The position numbers and the translations under genes were made by a program. A stretch of 64,000 nucleotides of DNA from an uncultured Prevotellaceae bacterium. Its GTDB lineage: Bacteria; Bacteroidota; Bacteroidia; Bacteroidales; Muribaculaceae. Below are positions 1 to 9,624 of this stretch, one piece after another; position 1 is the stretch's first letter, and each line of letters opens with the position of its first letter. The DNA is taken from NCBI GenBank assembly GCA_905210415.1, contig CAJLWM010000001.1, positions 1 through 64,000 of the forward strand, given 5' to 3'. The notes under the pieces are model-generated. The model saw only the letters and a list, made by a program, of their open reading frames with translations. It was not told where the DNA came from and did not search any database.

Positions 1-15
1 TTAAAAACAAGCAAA

Positions 16-95
16 AGATGCCTTATAAAAACCGAAAGACCCCAAGCAGTAGAAATAATCTTCACATATACGTCCTAATGACCGATTTGGGTTTA
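16..95. repeat. intergenic dispersed repeat, copy A
   Basis: This stretch downstream of the butyrate kinase gene resembles 33587-33664. Both begin with AGATGCC, then TATAAAAAC, CGAAA and an AGAAAT block, and both end in an ATG(A/C)CCGATTTGGG box. The AGATGCC and CGATTTGG ends are 67 and 66 bases apart. The rest of the 1-203 gap shows no gene. What the element does is unknown. Confidence 0.5.
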
Positions 96-203
96 TAAAC
101 TTTACAACATAATACCGACATCAAACAAAAATTTCCATCCGATACGCTACAGGAAATATTCTGCACACGTCTCAGATGGAAATTATGGTAAAAATAAATG
201 GGT

Positions 204-1265
204 CTACCTATACTCGTGTATCGGAAGTTCGCCGTTGAGAGCTCCGAGCGCATTGAATGCAAGCGATTCCATCTCGCCTTCGCCAGGCAACACCACTACT
301 GGCGCAAGGAAGCCAACCTGCTTCTTGATTTCCTCAACGCAATATTTGCTATATGCAATTCCGCCAGTGAGAATGATAACTTCAGCCTTACCCCAAAGAG
401 CAACAGCCATAGCACCAATTTGCTTCGACACAGTGTAAAGCATAGCCTCAAGCACTTCGTGATATGGCTCCTCGCCCGCCTCGGCGCGACGCGAAATCTC
501 CTTCATATCCTTGATACCCAACAAAGCTTGGCAACCACCATTACCCGCAAGCATCTTAATCAACTGCTCCTGTGTATACTTACCAGAAAAGCATAAGCGA
601 ACGAGTTGATCGGCTGGCAAAGAACCTGCACGTTCGGGAGCGATAGGACCCTCGCCATTGAGTGCATTGTTCACATCGATAACATTACCCAGATGATGAG
701 CCGAAATGCAAATGCCCCCACCGAGGTGAGCTACGATGAGGTTCATTTCCTCATATACCTTACCGCAGGTCTTGGCATAGCGACGTGCTGCTGCCTTTGC
801 ATTGAGGGCATGGAAAATAGACTCACGCTTAATTTGTGGCAAACCGGTGTAGCGGGCACGTGTCATCATCTCGTCGACAACAACAGGGTCGGCCATAAAA
901 GCCGGACAACCACACTCTTGGGCTATTTCGTCGGCGATAATCGAGCCGAGATTGCATACGTGCTGATGAAGAGCGTGATGAAGGTCATACTTCATCTGCT
1001 CGTTGACTGCGTATACACCACCATGCAATGGCTTCAACAAACCACCACGACCGATTACGGCATCAAACTTCAGTGGAATACCAGCCTTGTTCAACAAATC
1101 CAATATGAAGTTCTTGCGATATTCATACTGGTCGTCGACAGTGTCAAACTTTTCAATCTCTTCTTGTGGGTGCAGCCCGTCGTCGGTCCACACCGCTTTG
1201 TCGTCCTCGTACACTGCCACCTTGGTTGAGGTGCAGCCAGGGTTAATGACGAAAATTCTTTTCAT
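204..1265 (-). CDS. buk: butyrate kinase
   Basis: 353-residue acetokinase-family enzyme that moves phosphate from butyryl- (or branched acyl-) phosphate to ADP, giving the free acid and ATP in the cytoplasm. The N-terminus reads RIFVINPGCTSTKVAVY, the family's phosphate-binding opening, and VAHLGGGICI is the second ATPase-fold glycine motif. Its length matches the family (about 355). It lies 37 bases downstream of the phosphate butyryltransferase gene on the same strand, so the two form a ptb-buk pair read from the promoter at 2258-2288. Branched-chain acyl phosphates (isobutyrate, isovalerate) are possible substrates, because no butyryl-CoA synthesis genes are visible nearby. Confidence 0.95.
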   Translation of the reverse strand: MKRIFVINPGCTSTKVAVYEDDKAVWTDDGLHPQEEIEKFDTVDDQYEYRKNFILDLLNKAGIPLKFDAVIGRGGLLKPLHGGVYAVNEQMKYDLHHALHQHVCNLGSIIADEIAQECGCPAFMADPVVVDEMMTRARYTGLPQIKRESIFHALNAKAAARRYAKTCGKVYEEMNLIVAHLGGGICISAHHLGNVIDVNNALNGEGPIAPERAGSLPADQLVRLCFSGKYTQEQLIKMLAGNGGCQALLGIKDMKEISRRAEAGEEPYHEVLEAMLYTVSKQIGAMAVALWGKAEVIILTGGIAYSKYCVEEIKKQVGFLAPVVVLPGEGEMESLAFNALGALNGELPIHEYR

Positions 1266-1302
1266 AGTTATTGGATTATACTCTTATCTATTTTTACGTA
1301 TT

Positions 1303-2223
1303 TCACTTGTTTGCAGCCTTCATACACGCCACTGCGAGCGAGAAGAATTTTGATTCGGCAGAGTCAGCTCTTGATGCTACAACCACAGGAGCCGATGTGC
1401 CATCGAGCATTCCTGCCACATTTGCATTGGCAAAGAATGTGATAGTCTTGTAGAACGTATTTCCGGCTTCGATGTCTGGGAATATCAAGATGTCGGCATT
1501 TCCCACTACAGGCGAACTAATACCCTTCAGGGCGCCACTCTCGGCATCGCATGCAGTCTTCACATCCATAGGTCCGTCAACACACACTTCGCCGTATCCT
1601 CCTTCTTCAGCATATTGCTTAATAGCTTGATAAGCAATGGTTATTGGAAACTTTTCGCTCACCTTTTCGGTGCAGTGCGTCAGCGCAACGCGCGGACAAG
1701 CGCCACCGGTGAGGCTTCGCCAAATCTTAGTGATGTATGTCATCACAGCATCGAGTTGCTCGGTGGTAGGGAACGGAATAACGGCAGCATCCGAGAAAAG
1801 CAACAGGCGATTCATTCCAGGTATTTCTGCAACGGCAATGTGAGTGAGCACACTTCCTTTCACAAGTATTCCATGCTCCTTATTGAGCACAGCGCGCAGC
1901 AGATTGTCGGTATTGAGCGTGCCCTTCATAAGTACATCGGCGCGACCTTCACGCACCTCCGACACGGCTTTGCGCGCAGCATCATCATCGTCAGAAGCGT
2001 TGATAATCTTGATTTGTTGAGGATGTTTAGTTGCAAGTTGTTCGGCAATGGCTTGTTTGCCATCTACTACAGTGAGAATAAAGTCTGCAATTCCTTCATT
2101 GATGCTTCGTTCGATCACCTCTTCGGTGTGTGAGTCGGCAGGCGATGCAATAGCCACAACCACACGTTTTCCTAATGAACGTAGTCTTTCTGGTAAGGTT
2201 TTTAAGTCGACAATAGGATTCAT
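1303..2223 (-). CDS. ptb: phosphate butyryltransferase
   Basis: 306-residue member of the phosphate acetyl/butyryltransferase family. It exchanges CoA of an acyl-CoA for phosphate, making the acyl phosphate used by the downstream kinase. The C-terminal half has the family signature region (SGALKGISSPVVGNADILIF and GNTFYKTITFF). The ATG at 2223 sits 35 bases after a consensus -7 box. With buk it makes ATP by substrate-level phosphorylation from an acyl-CoA, or runs backwards to activate acids. Butyrate versus branched-chain specificity cannot be read from the sequence. Confidence 0.93.
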   Translation of the reverse strand: MNPIVDLKTLPERLRSLGKRVVVAIASPADSHTEEVIERSINEGIADFILTVVDGKQAIAEQLATKHPQQIKIINASDDDDAARKAVSEVREGRADVLMKGTLNTDNLLRAVLNKEHGILVKGSVLTHIAVAEIPGMNRLLLFSDAAVIPFPTTEQLDAVMTYITKIWRSLTGGACPRVALTHCTEKVSEKFPITIAYQAIKQYAEEGGYGEVCVDGPMDVKTACDAESGALKGISSPVVGNADILIFPDIEAGNTFYKTITFFANANVAGMLDGTSAPVVVASRADSAESKFFSLAVACMKAANK

Positions 2224-2257
2224 AAAATATATATTTTTTCGTTTGGTATTTCATTCA

Positions 2258-2288
2258 CAAAGATATTTGATTTTAGTTAATTAACAAA
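2258..2288 (-). promoter_or_regulatory. promoter of ptb-buk
   Basis: Minus strand TTTG (2288-2285), 19 bases, then TATCTTTG (2265-2258): an exact match to the Bacteroidetes -33/-7 pattern, 35 bases before the ptb ATG. Confidence 0.75.
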
Positions 2289-2490
2289 ACCTTTTACAGC
2301 TCATAGCGCAAAATGCATAGTAAAAAAGAAAAAATGACAACAAAAAAATCAACTGTCAAGACAAAATCACTGTCTATAAGTCACCACAATAAAAAAGCAA
2401 TCTGAAATATAGCGATTTACACCGCTCATCGCGAGGACTGAAACAACACCCAAACTGAATCACCATAAAACAAAGTTTTGCGATATATAC

Positions 2491-2528
2491 AAAAAAATCC
2501 GAGAGGCTTTTGGAGCTTCCCGGATTTT
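2491..2528 (-). terminator. intrinsic terminator of dnaK
   Basis: On the minus strand AATCCG and GAAGC-like arms pair with GCCTC/CGGATT across an A-rich loop, followed by a run of seven T. It begins 43 bases after the dnaK stop. Confidence 0.8.
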
Positions 2529-2570
2529 ATCTAATCCTCATTTTTCAGAGGGCTTACATTTCTGTGAGAT

Positions 2571-4490
2571 TTACACTTCCTCAAATGGAACATCGGTAAC
2601 ATTGTCACCATTGTTGCCACCTTGTTGAGCATCGCCAGCAGTTGCACCAGTGTTAGGACCTTGTTGTGCGCCTGGTTGAGCACCAGCTTGTTGCTGAGCG
2701 TTGTAGATATCTTGGCTTGCCGCATGGAATACAGTTTCCAATTCCTTCATCGAAGCATCGATACCATCGATGTCTTGCTTTGCGTGAGCATCTTTAAGCT
2801 TAGCCAAAGCTCCTTCGATTTGCGACTTCTTGTCAGCAGGAATCTTGTCACCAAGATCCTTAAGGCTCTTTTCTACTTGGAAAATCATAGAGTCGGCCTT
2901 GTTAATCTTGTCGATACGTTCCTTTTCCTTAGCATCGGCAGCAGCATTAGCAGCAGCTTCATCCCTCATACGCTTGATTTCTTCGTCAGAAAGACCACTT
3001 GAAGCCTCAATACGGATGCTTTGTTCCTTGCCTGTAGCCTTATCCTTAGCCGATACATTCAAGATACCGTTAGCATCGACTTCAAATGTAACTTCGATTT
3101 GAGGTATGCCACGTGGAGCTGGAGCAATGCCATCGAGGTGGAACTTACCAAGAGTCTTGTCGTCCTTAGCCATTGGGCGTTCGCCTTGAAGCACGTGGAT
3201 TTCAACAGAAGGCTGGTTATCAGCAGCAGTAGAGAATGTTTCGCTCTTGCGAGTAGGGATAGTAGTGTTAGCGTCGATCAACTTAGTCATCACGCCACCG
3301 AGAGTTTCAATACCTACTGACAATGGCACAACATCAAGCAAAAGAACGTCTTTCACATCACCGCTCAACACACCGCCTTGGATAGCAGCACCCACTGCAA
3401 CCACTTCGTCAGGGTTAACACCCTTAGAAGGAGCCTTGCCGAAGAATTTCTTAACAACTTCTTGTACGGCTGGGATACGAGTTGAACCACCCACGAGGAT
3501 CACTTCATCGATTTCTGATGCAGTAAGGCCAGCATCTTGCAATGCTCTGCGGCAAGGTTCGATAGTAGCTTGTATCAAGCCATCGCACAATTGCTCAAAC
3601 TTAGCACGAGTAAGAGTCTTTACCAAGTGCTTTGGAATACCATTTACTGGCATAATATATGGCAAGTTGATTTCTGAAGTAGTAGTGCTTGAGAGCTCAA
3701 TCTTAGCCTTTTCTGCAGCTTCCTTAAGGCGTTGCAATGCCATAGGGTCTTGACGAAGGTCTACTCCCTCTTCCTTTTGGAATTCGTCAGCAAGCCAGTC
3801 GATAATGCAGTGGTCGAAATCATCACCACCAAGGTGAGTATCACCGTTGGTTGATTTCACTTCAAACACGCCATCGCCCAACTCAAGGATAGAGATATCG
3901 AATGTACCGCCACCGAGGTCGAATACAGCGATTTTCTTATCAGAGTCTGATTTGTCAAGGCCATAAGCAAGAGCGGCAGCAGTAGGTTCGTTCACAATAC
4001 GGCGCACTGTAAGACCTGCGATTTCACCGGCTTCCTTAGTTGCTTGACGTTGAGAGTCGTTGAAGTAAGCAGGCACTGTGATAACTGCTTCTGTAACGCT
4101 CTGTCCAAGATAATCTTCAGCGGTTTTCTTCATCTTTTGAAGCACCATTGCAGAGATTTCTTGTGGAGTATATTCACGATCATCAATCTTCACGCGAGGT
4201 TGACCATTAACATTTGTCACAGTGTAAGGCACACGCTTGATTTCGTTAGAAACCTGATCGAATGATTCACCCATGAAACGCTTGATTGAGAACACTGTTC
4301 TTGTAGGGTTTGTGATAGCTTGACGCTTAGCAGGATCGCCCACCTTACGCTCGCCACCGTCAACGAATGCTACAATTGAAGGTGTAGTGTTACGACCTTC
4401 GCTGTTAGGAATAACCACTGGGTCATTTCCTTCAAGTACTGCAACACATGAGTTGGTAGTACCCAAATCTATACCGATAATCTTTCCCAT
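2571..4490 (-). CDS. dnaK: molecular chaperone DnaK (Hsp70)
   Basis: Hsp70 chaperone that binds exposed hydrophobic segments in an ATP cycle with DnaJ and GrpE. The chosen ATG at 4490 gives [19 protein letters not shown], the canonical start; the frame is open nine codons further up, but that extension does not belong to the family. At 639 residues it is full length. Visible motifs include [15 protein letters not shown] (phosphate 2), [11 protein letters not shown] (adenosine), the linker [15 protein letters not shown], a helical lid, then a Gln/Gly-rich tail ending DVPFEEV, close to the EEVD-like end of bacterial DnaK. It stands alone, without grpE or dnaJ, and has its own terminator. No heat-shock promoter could be recognised upstream. 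Confidence 0.98.
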   Translation of the reverse strand: MGKIIGIDLGTTNSCVAVLEGNDPVVIPNSEGRNTTPSIVAFVDGGERKVGDPAKRQAITNPTRTVFSIKRFMGESFDQVSNEIKRVPYTVTNVNGQPRVKIDDREYTPQEISAMVLQKMKKTAEDYLGQSVTEAVITVPAYFNDSQRQATKEAGEIAGLTVRRIVNEPTAAALAYGLDKSDSDKKIAVFDLGGGTFDISILELGDGVFEVKSTNGDTHLGGDDFDHCIIDWLADEFQKEEGVDLRQDPMALQRLKEAAEKAKIELSSTTTSEINLPYIMPVNGIPKHLVKTLTRAKFEQLCDGLIQATIEPCRRALQDAGLTASEIDEVILVGGSTRIPAVQEVVKKFFGKAPSKGVNPDEVVAVGAAIQGGVLSGDVKDVLLLDVVPLSVGIETLGGVMTKLIDANTTIPTRKSETFSTAADNQPSVEIHVLQGERPMAKDDKTLGKFHLDGIAPAPRGIPQIEVTFEVDANGILNVSAKDKATGKEQSIRIEASSGLSDEEIKRMRDEAAANAAADAKEKERIDKINKADSMIFQVEKSLKDLGDKIPADKKSQIEGALAKLKDAHAKQDIDGIDASMKELETVFHAASQDIYNAQQQAGAQPGAQQGPNTGATAGDAQQGGNNGDNVTDVPFEEV

Positions 4491-4862
4491 TTTATAATTG
4501 TTTTTGTTATTAATCAATGTTTATTATATGTGTCGCTCACCCGGCTCATTCATCGCTTTCGAGCGTCACACTTTTACTTTATGCAAATGGTGTGCCAAAA
4601 CACACATACACAAAAAAAACATTGGTGCTCTTTTATGTCAAGCATTACACCCTACTGACTTTCTGTCAGCATAGGCAACGGTATTTCATAAATAAAAATT
4701 CCAATAATTAATTAATGTGAATATTGGGGCATTTTAATAGCAAAACAAGGTGGGATTATGAGAATAATTCGTAAATTTGTAGCGAACTTGCCAGAGAAGG
4801 TATAGTTCAGCAATAAATACGAATTATTAACATTATTATAAACACTTATAAAACTACACTTT
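4491..4862. other. divergent intergenic region between dnaK and mce
   Basis: 372 bases that hold the dnaK leader (with a GTGaCGCTC/GAGCGaCAC hairpin at about 4533-4572, minus strand) and the promoter of the methylmalonyl-CoA operon at 4772. No small gene is supported; the 64-codon open frame at 4517-4711 has no coding character. Confidence 0.6.
4772..4779 (+). promoter_or_regulatory. -7 box of the mce-mmd operon
   Basis: TAAATTTG matches TAnnTTTG and lies 83 bases before the mce ATG. No clear TTTG stands at -33, so the call rests on the -7 box and position. Confidence 0.5.
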
Positions 4863-5282
4863 ATGGATATTTCTCATATCGAACATGTAGGTATAGCCGT
4901 TACTTCTCTTGACGAGGCTATTCCATTTTATGAAAAAATGTTGGGTTTCAAATGCTTCGCTATCGAAGAAGTTGCTGATCAAAAGGTACGCACTGCGTTC
5001 TTCAAGGTTGGCCAAACTAAGATTGAGCTTCTTGAAGCTACTGCTGAAGACAGCGCAATCGCCAAGTTTATCGCCAACAACGGCGGCCGTGGAGGCATCC
5101 AACACATCGCATTCGCTGTTGAAGACGGCGTAGCAAATGCTCTCGCTGAAGTAGAAAGCAAAGGCGGCAGAGTAATCGACAAAGCTCCTCGCAAAGGCGC
5201 TGAAGGTCTCAACATCGCATTCCTTCACCCAAAAACTTCTGCAGGTACCCTTGTTGAACTTTGCGAAAACCCTAACAAGTAA
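4863..5282 (+). CDS. mce: methylmalonyl-CoA epimerase
   Basis: 139-residue vicinal-oxygen-chelate (glyoxalase-fold) enzyme that interconverts (R)- and (S)-methylmalonyl-CoA, linking the B12 mutase product to the decarboxylase encoded next. Metal ligands fit the family: His8 in HIEHVGIAV, His81 in GGIQHIAFAVED and Glu132 in GTLVELCENP. It is first of five plus-strand genes; the 47-base gap to mmdA suggests cotranscription. Full length for the family. Confidence 0.97.
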   Translation: MDISHIEHVGIAVTSLDEAIPFYEKMLGFKCFAIEEVADQKVRTAFFKVGQTKIELLEATAEDSAIAKFIANNGGRGGIQHIAFAVEDGVANALAEVESKGGRVIDKAPRKGAEGLNIAFLHPKTSAGTLVELCENPNK

Positions 5283-5329
5283 TACTCCACACAGAACATC
5301 CAAAAAACACTTAAAAATACTTATTAAAA

Positions 5330-6943
5330 ATGAGTAGTCAAATTGAAAAAATTCAAGAGTTAATCTCTAAACGTGAAGAAGCTCGTATCGGTGGTGGCGT
5401 TAAGGCCATTGAAAAGCAACACGCCAAAGGCAAATACACCGCTCGCGAAAGAATCAAGATGTTGCTCGACGAAGGCAGCTTTGAAGAACTCGACATGTTC
5501 GTTACCCACCGTTGCACCAACTTCGGTATGGACAAGAAGCACTACCTCGGCGACGGCGTTGTGACTGGTTACGGAACAATCGAAGGACGCCTTGTGTATA
5601 TCTTTGCTCAAGACTTCACCGTTTCAGCAGGTTCACTCTCTGAAACTCTCGCGCTCAAGATTTGCAAGATCATGGATATGGCTATGAAAAACGGTGCTCC
5701 AGTTATCGGTCTAAACGACTCAGGTGGTGCTCGTATTCAAGAAGGTATCAACGCTCTTGCTGGCTATGCCGAAATCTTCCAACGCAATATCAACGCTTCT
5801 GGTGTTATTCCACAAATCTCTGCTATCCTTGGCCCTTGCGCCGGTGGTGCAGTATATTCTCCAGCTCTTACCGACTTCACAATCATGGCTAAAGGCACAT
5901 CTTACATGTTCCTTACCGGTCCTAAGGTTGTAAAGACAGTTACTGGCGAAGACGTTACACAAGAAGCTCTCGGTGGTGCTGAAGTACACGCTTCTAAATC
6001 AGGTGTTGCTCACTTTGCTGCTGAATCTGACGAAGACGCTATCAACATCATCCGCAAACTTTTCAGTTACATTCCACAAAACAACCTCGAGGTTGCTCCA
6101 CGCGTAGAATGCAACGATCCAATCAACCGTCTTGAAGACAGACTTAACGAGATTATCCCAGAAAGCGCTAACATGCCTTACAACATGTACGAAGTAATCT
6201 CTGCTATCGTCGACAACGGTGAATTCCTTGAAGTTGCTGCCAACTATGCTAAGAACATCATCGTAGGTTTCGCTCGTTTCAACGGTCAATCTGTTGGTAT
6301 CGTGGCTAACCAACCTAAATACCTCGCTGGCGTACTCGACTGCAACGCATCTCGCAAGGGTGCCCGCTTCGTACGTTTCTGCGACGCATTCAACATCCCA
6401 TTGGTAACTCTCGTTGATGTTCCTGGATTCCTTCCTGGTACAGGTCAAGAATACAACGCAGTTATCCTTCACGGTGCTAAGTTGCTTTACGCTTATGGTG
6501 AAGCTACTGTACCTAAGGTTACTGTTACATTGCGCAAGAGCTACGGTGGTAGCCACATCGTGATGAGTTGTAAGCAACTCCGCGGCGACATGAACTATGC
6601 ATGGCCAACTGCTGAAATCGCAGTTATGGGTGCATCGGGTGCTGCTGAAGTGCTTTATGCTAAGGAAGCTAAGACTGCCCGCGAAGCCGCTAAGGCCGCT
6701 AAGGAGGCTGGCGACGAAGCTAAGGCTGCTCAAATTATGGAAGACTACAAGAAATTCCATCAAGAGAAACTTGATGAATACAACAAGCTCTTCTGCAACC
6801 CTTACAATGCTGCCAAGTATGGCTATATCGACGACGTTATCGAGCCACGCAACACTCGTTTCCGCGTGATCAGAGCTTTGCAACAACTTGAAAACAAAAA
6901 GGTTGTAAATCCTGCAAGAAAGCACGGCAACATACCTTTGTAA
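5330..6943 (+). CDS. mmdA: methylmalonyl-CoA decarboxylase/propionyl-CoA carboxylase carboxyltransferase subunit
   Basis: 537-residue biotin-dependent carboxyltransferase. It moves the carboxyl group of (S)-methylmalonyl-CoA to the biotin of the carrier subunit, giving propionyl-CoA. Two crotonase-like halves are visible: the N half with the acyl-CoA oxyanion region [11 protein letters not shown] and [16 protein letters not shown], the C half with [14 protein letters not shown] and [18 protein letters not shown]. Its neighbours (epimerase, OadG-like gamma, biotin carrier, sodium-pump beta) indicate a decarboxylase role coupled to Na+ export rather than ATP-driven propionyl-CoA carboxylation; no biotin carboxylase gene is adjacent. 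Length is typical (510-540). Confidence 0.95.
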   Translation: MSSQIEKIQELISKREEARIGGGVKAIEKQHAKGKYTARERIKMLLDEGSFEELDMFVTHRCTNFGMDKKHYLGDGVVTGYGTIEGRLVYIFAQDFTVSAGSLSETLALKICKIMDMAMKNGAPVIGLNDSGGARIQEGINALAGYAEIFQRNINASGVIPQISAILGPCAGGAVYSPALTDFTIMAKGTSYMFLTGPKVVKTVTGEDVTQEALGGAEVHASKSGVAHFAAESDEDAINIIRKLFSYIPQNNLEVAPRVECNDPINRLEDRLNEIIPESANMPYNMYEVISAIVDNGEFLEVAANYAKNIIVGFARFNGQSVGIVANQPKYLAGVLDCNASRKGARFVRFCDAFNIPLVTLVDVPGFLPGTGQEYNAVILHGAKLLYAYGEATVPKVTVTLRKSYGGSHIVMSCKQLRGDMNYAWPTAEIAVMGASGAAEVLYAKEAKTAREAAKAAKEAGDEAKAAQIMEDYKKFHQEKLDEYNKLFCNPYNAAKYGYIDDVIEPRNTRFRVIRALQQLENKKVVNPARKHGNIPL

Positions 6944-6968
6944 TTTAATTGAACTTCTACTATAAACA

Positions 6969-7928
6969 ATGAACAAGAAAGGAATATTATTATTTCTACT
7001 TGCCGTTGTTTGCACCATCAGCGTTAGTGCGCAAAGCCACAAAGGCTTGCGCATTAACGAGGTGATGGTTCAAAACGACAGCAACTATGTGGACGAATAT
7101 GGCAAATGTTCCGCTTGGGTAGAATTGTACAACACCACTCGTCGTGCAATGAATTTCTCAAGCATCTACCTCACCACTCAACGCGTGGCTGAGGGACAAG
7201 TGCCCGACCGCAGCAAAATGTATCTTGTGCCACGCGGCGACCACCGCACCAAAGTGTCACACTTGGCAGCGGCAGTATTCTTTGCCGACGGCAAGCCTCA
7301 ACTTGGCACTTTCCACACAAGCATCACTCTTACACCTGGTGTAGAAAACTACATCGCAGTCTATGATGCCGACGGTATCTCTAAGCTCGACGAAGTGATT
7401 ATCCCGGCCAACCTTAAGGCTGGAGAATCTTTCGCTCGCGAAACTAAAATCGAAGACCTCAACAAAATCGAGGGTAACAACTTCGACGCATCTGCATGGA
7501 GCATCCGCACTGGCAAATCAGGCAGCGAAATCACTCCTGGCGAAAACAACTATGTTATTGGAGCTAACGAAAAAATAGAGCAATTCGAGAAAAACGACTC
7601 AACTGGTGTTATCCTCACCATTAGCGCTATGGCAATCGTGTTCAGCGCGCTAATTCTGCTCAGCATCTGCTTCTTTATGTTCGGTTCGATCAACAAGCGT
7701 ATCGCCGACAAAGAGAAGAAGGCTAAATCGGCTGCTAAGGGCGAAGTTGTTGAGACCACAGCTCAAAGCGAAGCCAACGATGAAGTAATCGCAGCTATCG
7801 CTATGGCTCTCTATGAGCACCTCAATGCGCACGACGAAGAAAGTAATGTGCTTACTTTCAAGCGCAATCACCACACCGACTGGAACTCGCGTATCGCTAC
7901 TCTCACTGAGCTCTCAAGCCGACGTTAA
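6969..7928 (+). CDS. OadG-family (gamma) subunit with N-terminal lamin-tail-like domain
   Basis: 319 residues. A signal peptide (1-21, ending SVSA) leads a beta-rich domain (about 25-200) that opens GLRINEVMVQN and continues with WVELYNTT, the pattern of lamin-tail domains. One membrane helix follows at about 212-236 (ILTISAMAIVFSALILLSI), with the OadG-like FMFGSINKRIADKEKK after it, then a charged cytoplasmic tail. Ordinary OadG is about 80-100 residues with only the helix and tail; it anchors the carboxyltransferase to the sodium-pumping beta subunit. Here the helix also carries a periplasmic domain of unknown purpose. Its place between mmdA and the biotin carrier supports the gamma role. 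Confidence 0.85.
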   Translation: MNKKGILLFLLAVVCTISVSAQSHKGLRINEVMVQNDSNYVDEYGKCSAWVELYNTTRRAMNFSSIYLTTQRVAEGQVPDRSKMYLVPRGDHRTKVSHLAAAVFFADGKPQLGTFHTSITLTPGVENYIAVYDADGISKLDEVIIPANLKAGESFARETKIEDLNKIEGNNFDASAWSIRTGKSGSEITPGENNYVIGANEKIEQFEKNDSTGVILTISAMAIVFSALILLSICFFMFGSINKRIADKEKKAKSAAKGEVVETTAQSEANDEVIAAIAMALYEHLNAHDEESNVLTFKRNHHTDWNSRIATLTELSSRR

Positions 7929-7974
7929 ACCAACCAATTAACAAACCCGCATAAACATAAAATAAAGACTTTTT

Positions 7975-8400
7975 ATGAAAGAATACAACTATAAAATCAA
8001 TGGCACTGAATACACAGTAGCTATCGGCGACATCGACGACAACACCGTAGATGTCAAAGTAAACGGCGTATCGTATTCAGTAGAACTTGAAAAAACAGAA
8101 ACTCCCGCTCCTGTAGTTGCTACAGTAGCTCCAACACCAAGCGCTCCTGCTGCCGCTCCTAAGGCTGCCGCTGCTCCAAGTGCTGGTCCTGGCGCTGTGA
8201 AATCGCCACTTCCTGGCGTTATCGTCGACATCAAGGTGAACGTAGGCGACAAGGTTGAGCCAACCACTGTAGTAGCTGTGCTTGAAGCAATGAAAATGGA
8301 AAACAACATCAATGCCGGCCGTGCTGGCATGGTGAAAGCCATCAGTGTTAACAAGGGAGATTCTGTACTCGAAGGTGCAGACATCTTAGTAATCGAATAA
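7975..8400 (+). CDS. mmdC: biotin carboxyl carrier protein of methylmalonyl-CoA decarboxylase
   Basis: 141-residue biotinyl carrier. The N-terminal 40 residues form a small beta region; an Ala/Pro-rich flexible linker follows (about 42-72), then the biotinyl domain ending the protein. EAMKMEN carries the acceptor lysine, Lys107. It shuttles CO2 from the MmdA active site to the membrane beta subunit. Five bases separate it from the beta subunit gene. Confidence 0.95.
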   Translation: MKEYNYKINGTEYTVAIGDIDDNTVDVKVNGVSYSVELEKTETPAPVVATVAPTPSAPAAAPKAAAAPSAGPGAVKSPLPGVIVDIKVNVGDKVEPTTVVAVLEAMKMENNINAGRAGMVKAISVNKGDSVLEGADILVIE

Positions 8401-8404
8401 TAAA

Positions 8405-9559
8405 ATGAACGAATTATTAGCATTTTTCGGCAAGAATTTCCAACAATTCTGGGAATTCACCGGATTTTACAATGTAACAGGGCCGCATCTCATAATGCTG
8501 CTTGTAGGTTTGTTCTTCATTTATCTTGCTATTAAGCACGAATTCGAACCTATGCTGCTTGTGCCAATCGGCTTTGGTATCTTGGTTGGTAATATTCCAT
8601 TCCAACTCGGAAACGAAATAGGTATTTACGAAGAAGGTTCTGTTCTCAACATCCTCTATAGCGGTGTGAGCGCAGGTTGGTATCCACCTCTTATATTCTT
8701 GGGCATCGGTGCTATGACCGACTTCTCTGCCCTACTGGCTAACCCAAAACTTATGCTTGTAGGTGCTGCTGCCCAATTTGGTATCTTCGGTGCATATATG
8801 GTGGCTCTTGCCTTGGGATTCGCTCCTGACCAAGCTGCCGGTATTGCTATCATCGGTGGTGCCGATGGTCCTACTGCCATCTTCCTTTCTTCAAAACTCG
8901 CACCTAATATGATGGGCGCAATCGCTGTGTCGGCTTACTCTTATATGGCTCTCGTGCCACTTATCCAGCCACCTATCATGCGTTTGTTCACCACCAAGAA
9001 GGAACGCCTCATCCGCATGAAGCCTGCTCGCACCGTCAGCCAATCAGAGAAGATTATCTTCCCTATCTTCGGCTTGATTCTCACTTGCTTCTTCGTGCCA
9101 TCGGCAATTCCATTGTTGGGTATGCTGTTCTTCGGCAACTTGCTTCGCGAAAGTGGTGTCACCACACGCCTTGCCAAGACCGCAAGCAACGCTCTTACCG
9201 ACATTATAACTATGCTTCTTGGTCTCACCGTGGGTGCTTCTACTCAAGCTTCTGAATTCCTTACCCTCGACACAATTAAGATTTTTGCACTTGGTGCTAT
9301 GGCATTCATCATCGCCTCTTCGGCTGGTGTGCTATTCGTTAAGTTCTTCAATCTGTTCTTGCCTAAGGGTCAGAAGATCAACCCACTCATCGGTAACGCC
9401 GGCGTATCGGCAGTGCCAATGGCAGCCCGCATCTCAAACAACATGGGCTTGAAGTACGATCCTTCAAACTACTTGTTGATGCACGCTATGGGTCCTAACG
9501 TTGCAGGTGTTATCGGTTCTGCAGTTGCTGCCGGTGTACTCCTCGGTTTCTTGGGATAA
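8405..9559 (+). CDS. mmdB: sodium-pumping decarboxylase beta subunit
   Basis: 384-residue polytopic membrane protein of the OadB/MmdB/GcdB family. It decarboxylates carboxybiotin and moves Na+ out of the cell. Signature regions visible: the Asp-containing GIAIIGGADGPTAIFLSSKLAP, the C-terminal NPLIGNAGVSAVPMAARIS, and GPNVAGVIGSAVAAG. Length fits the family (375-435). It is the last gene of the operon, with a strong terminator 31 bases after the stop. With the upstream genes it converts the free energy of methylmalonyl-CoA decarboxylation into a sodium gradient during succinate-to-propionate fermentation. Confidence 0.97.
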   Translation: MNELLAFFGKNFQQFWEFTGFYNVTGPHLIMLLVGLFFIYLAIKHEFEPMLLVPIGFGILVGNIPFQLGNEIGIYEEGSVLNILYSGVSAGWYPPLIFLGIGAMTDFSALLANPKLMLVGAAAQFGIFGAYMVALALGFAPDQAAGIAIIGGADGPTAIFLSSKLAPNMMGAIAVSAYSYMALVPLIQPPIMRLFTTKKERLIRMKPARTVSQSEKIIFPIFGLILTCFFVPSAIPLLGMLFFGNLLRESGVTTRLAKTASNALTDIITMLLGLTVGASTQASEFLTLDTIKIFALGAMAFIIASSAGVLFVKFFNLFLPKGQKINPLIGNAGVSAVPMAARISNNMGLKYDPSNYLLMHAMGPNVAGVIGSAVAAGVLLGFLG

Positions 9560-9590
9560 TATTTTATAAAACCCTATCATTTATTATACG

Positions 9591-9624
9591 GCAGACATAT
9601 CAATGCGATATGTCTGCTTTTTTA
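9591..9624 (+). terminator. terminator of the methylmalonyl-CoA operon
   Basis: Perfect 11-bp stem GCAGACATATC (9591-9601) and GATATGTCTGC (9607-9617), five-base loop AATGC, then a T run. Confidence 0.92.

Larger units (their letters stand above)
2224..2570. other. intergenic region between ptb and dnaK
   Basis: This 347-base AT-rich gap holds the ptb promoter at its left end and the dnaK terminator at 2491-2528. I see no gene or RNA in the rest. Confidence 0.7.

Noticed and set aside
606..1229. 207-codon plus-strand frame over buk
   Set aside because: Fully inside the butyrate kinase gene; protein has no recognisable motif.
5999..7054. 351-codon reverse frame over mmdA
   Set aside because: Shadow of a well-recognised gene; no family resemblance and no promoter.
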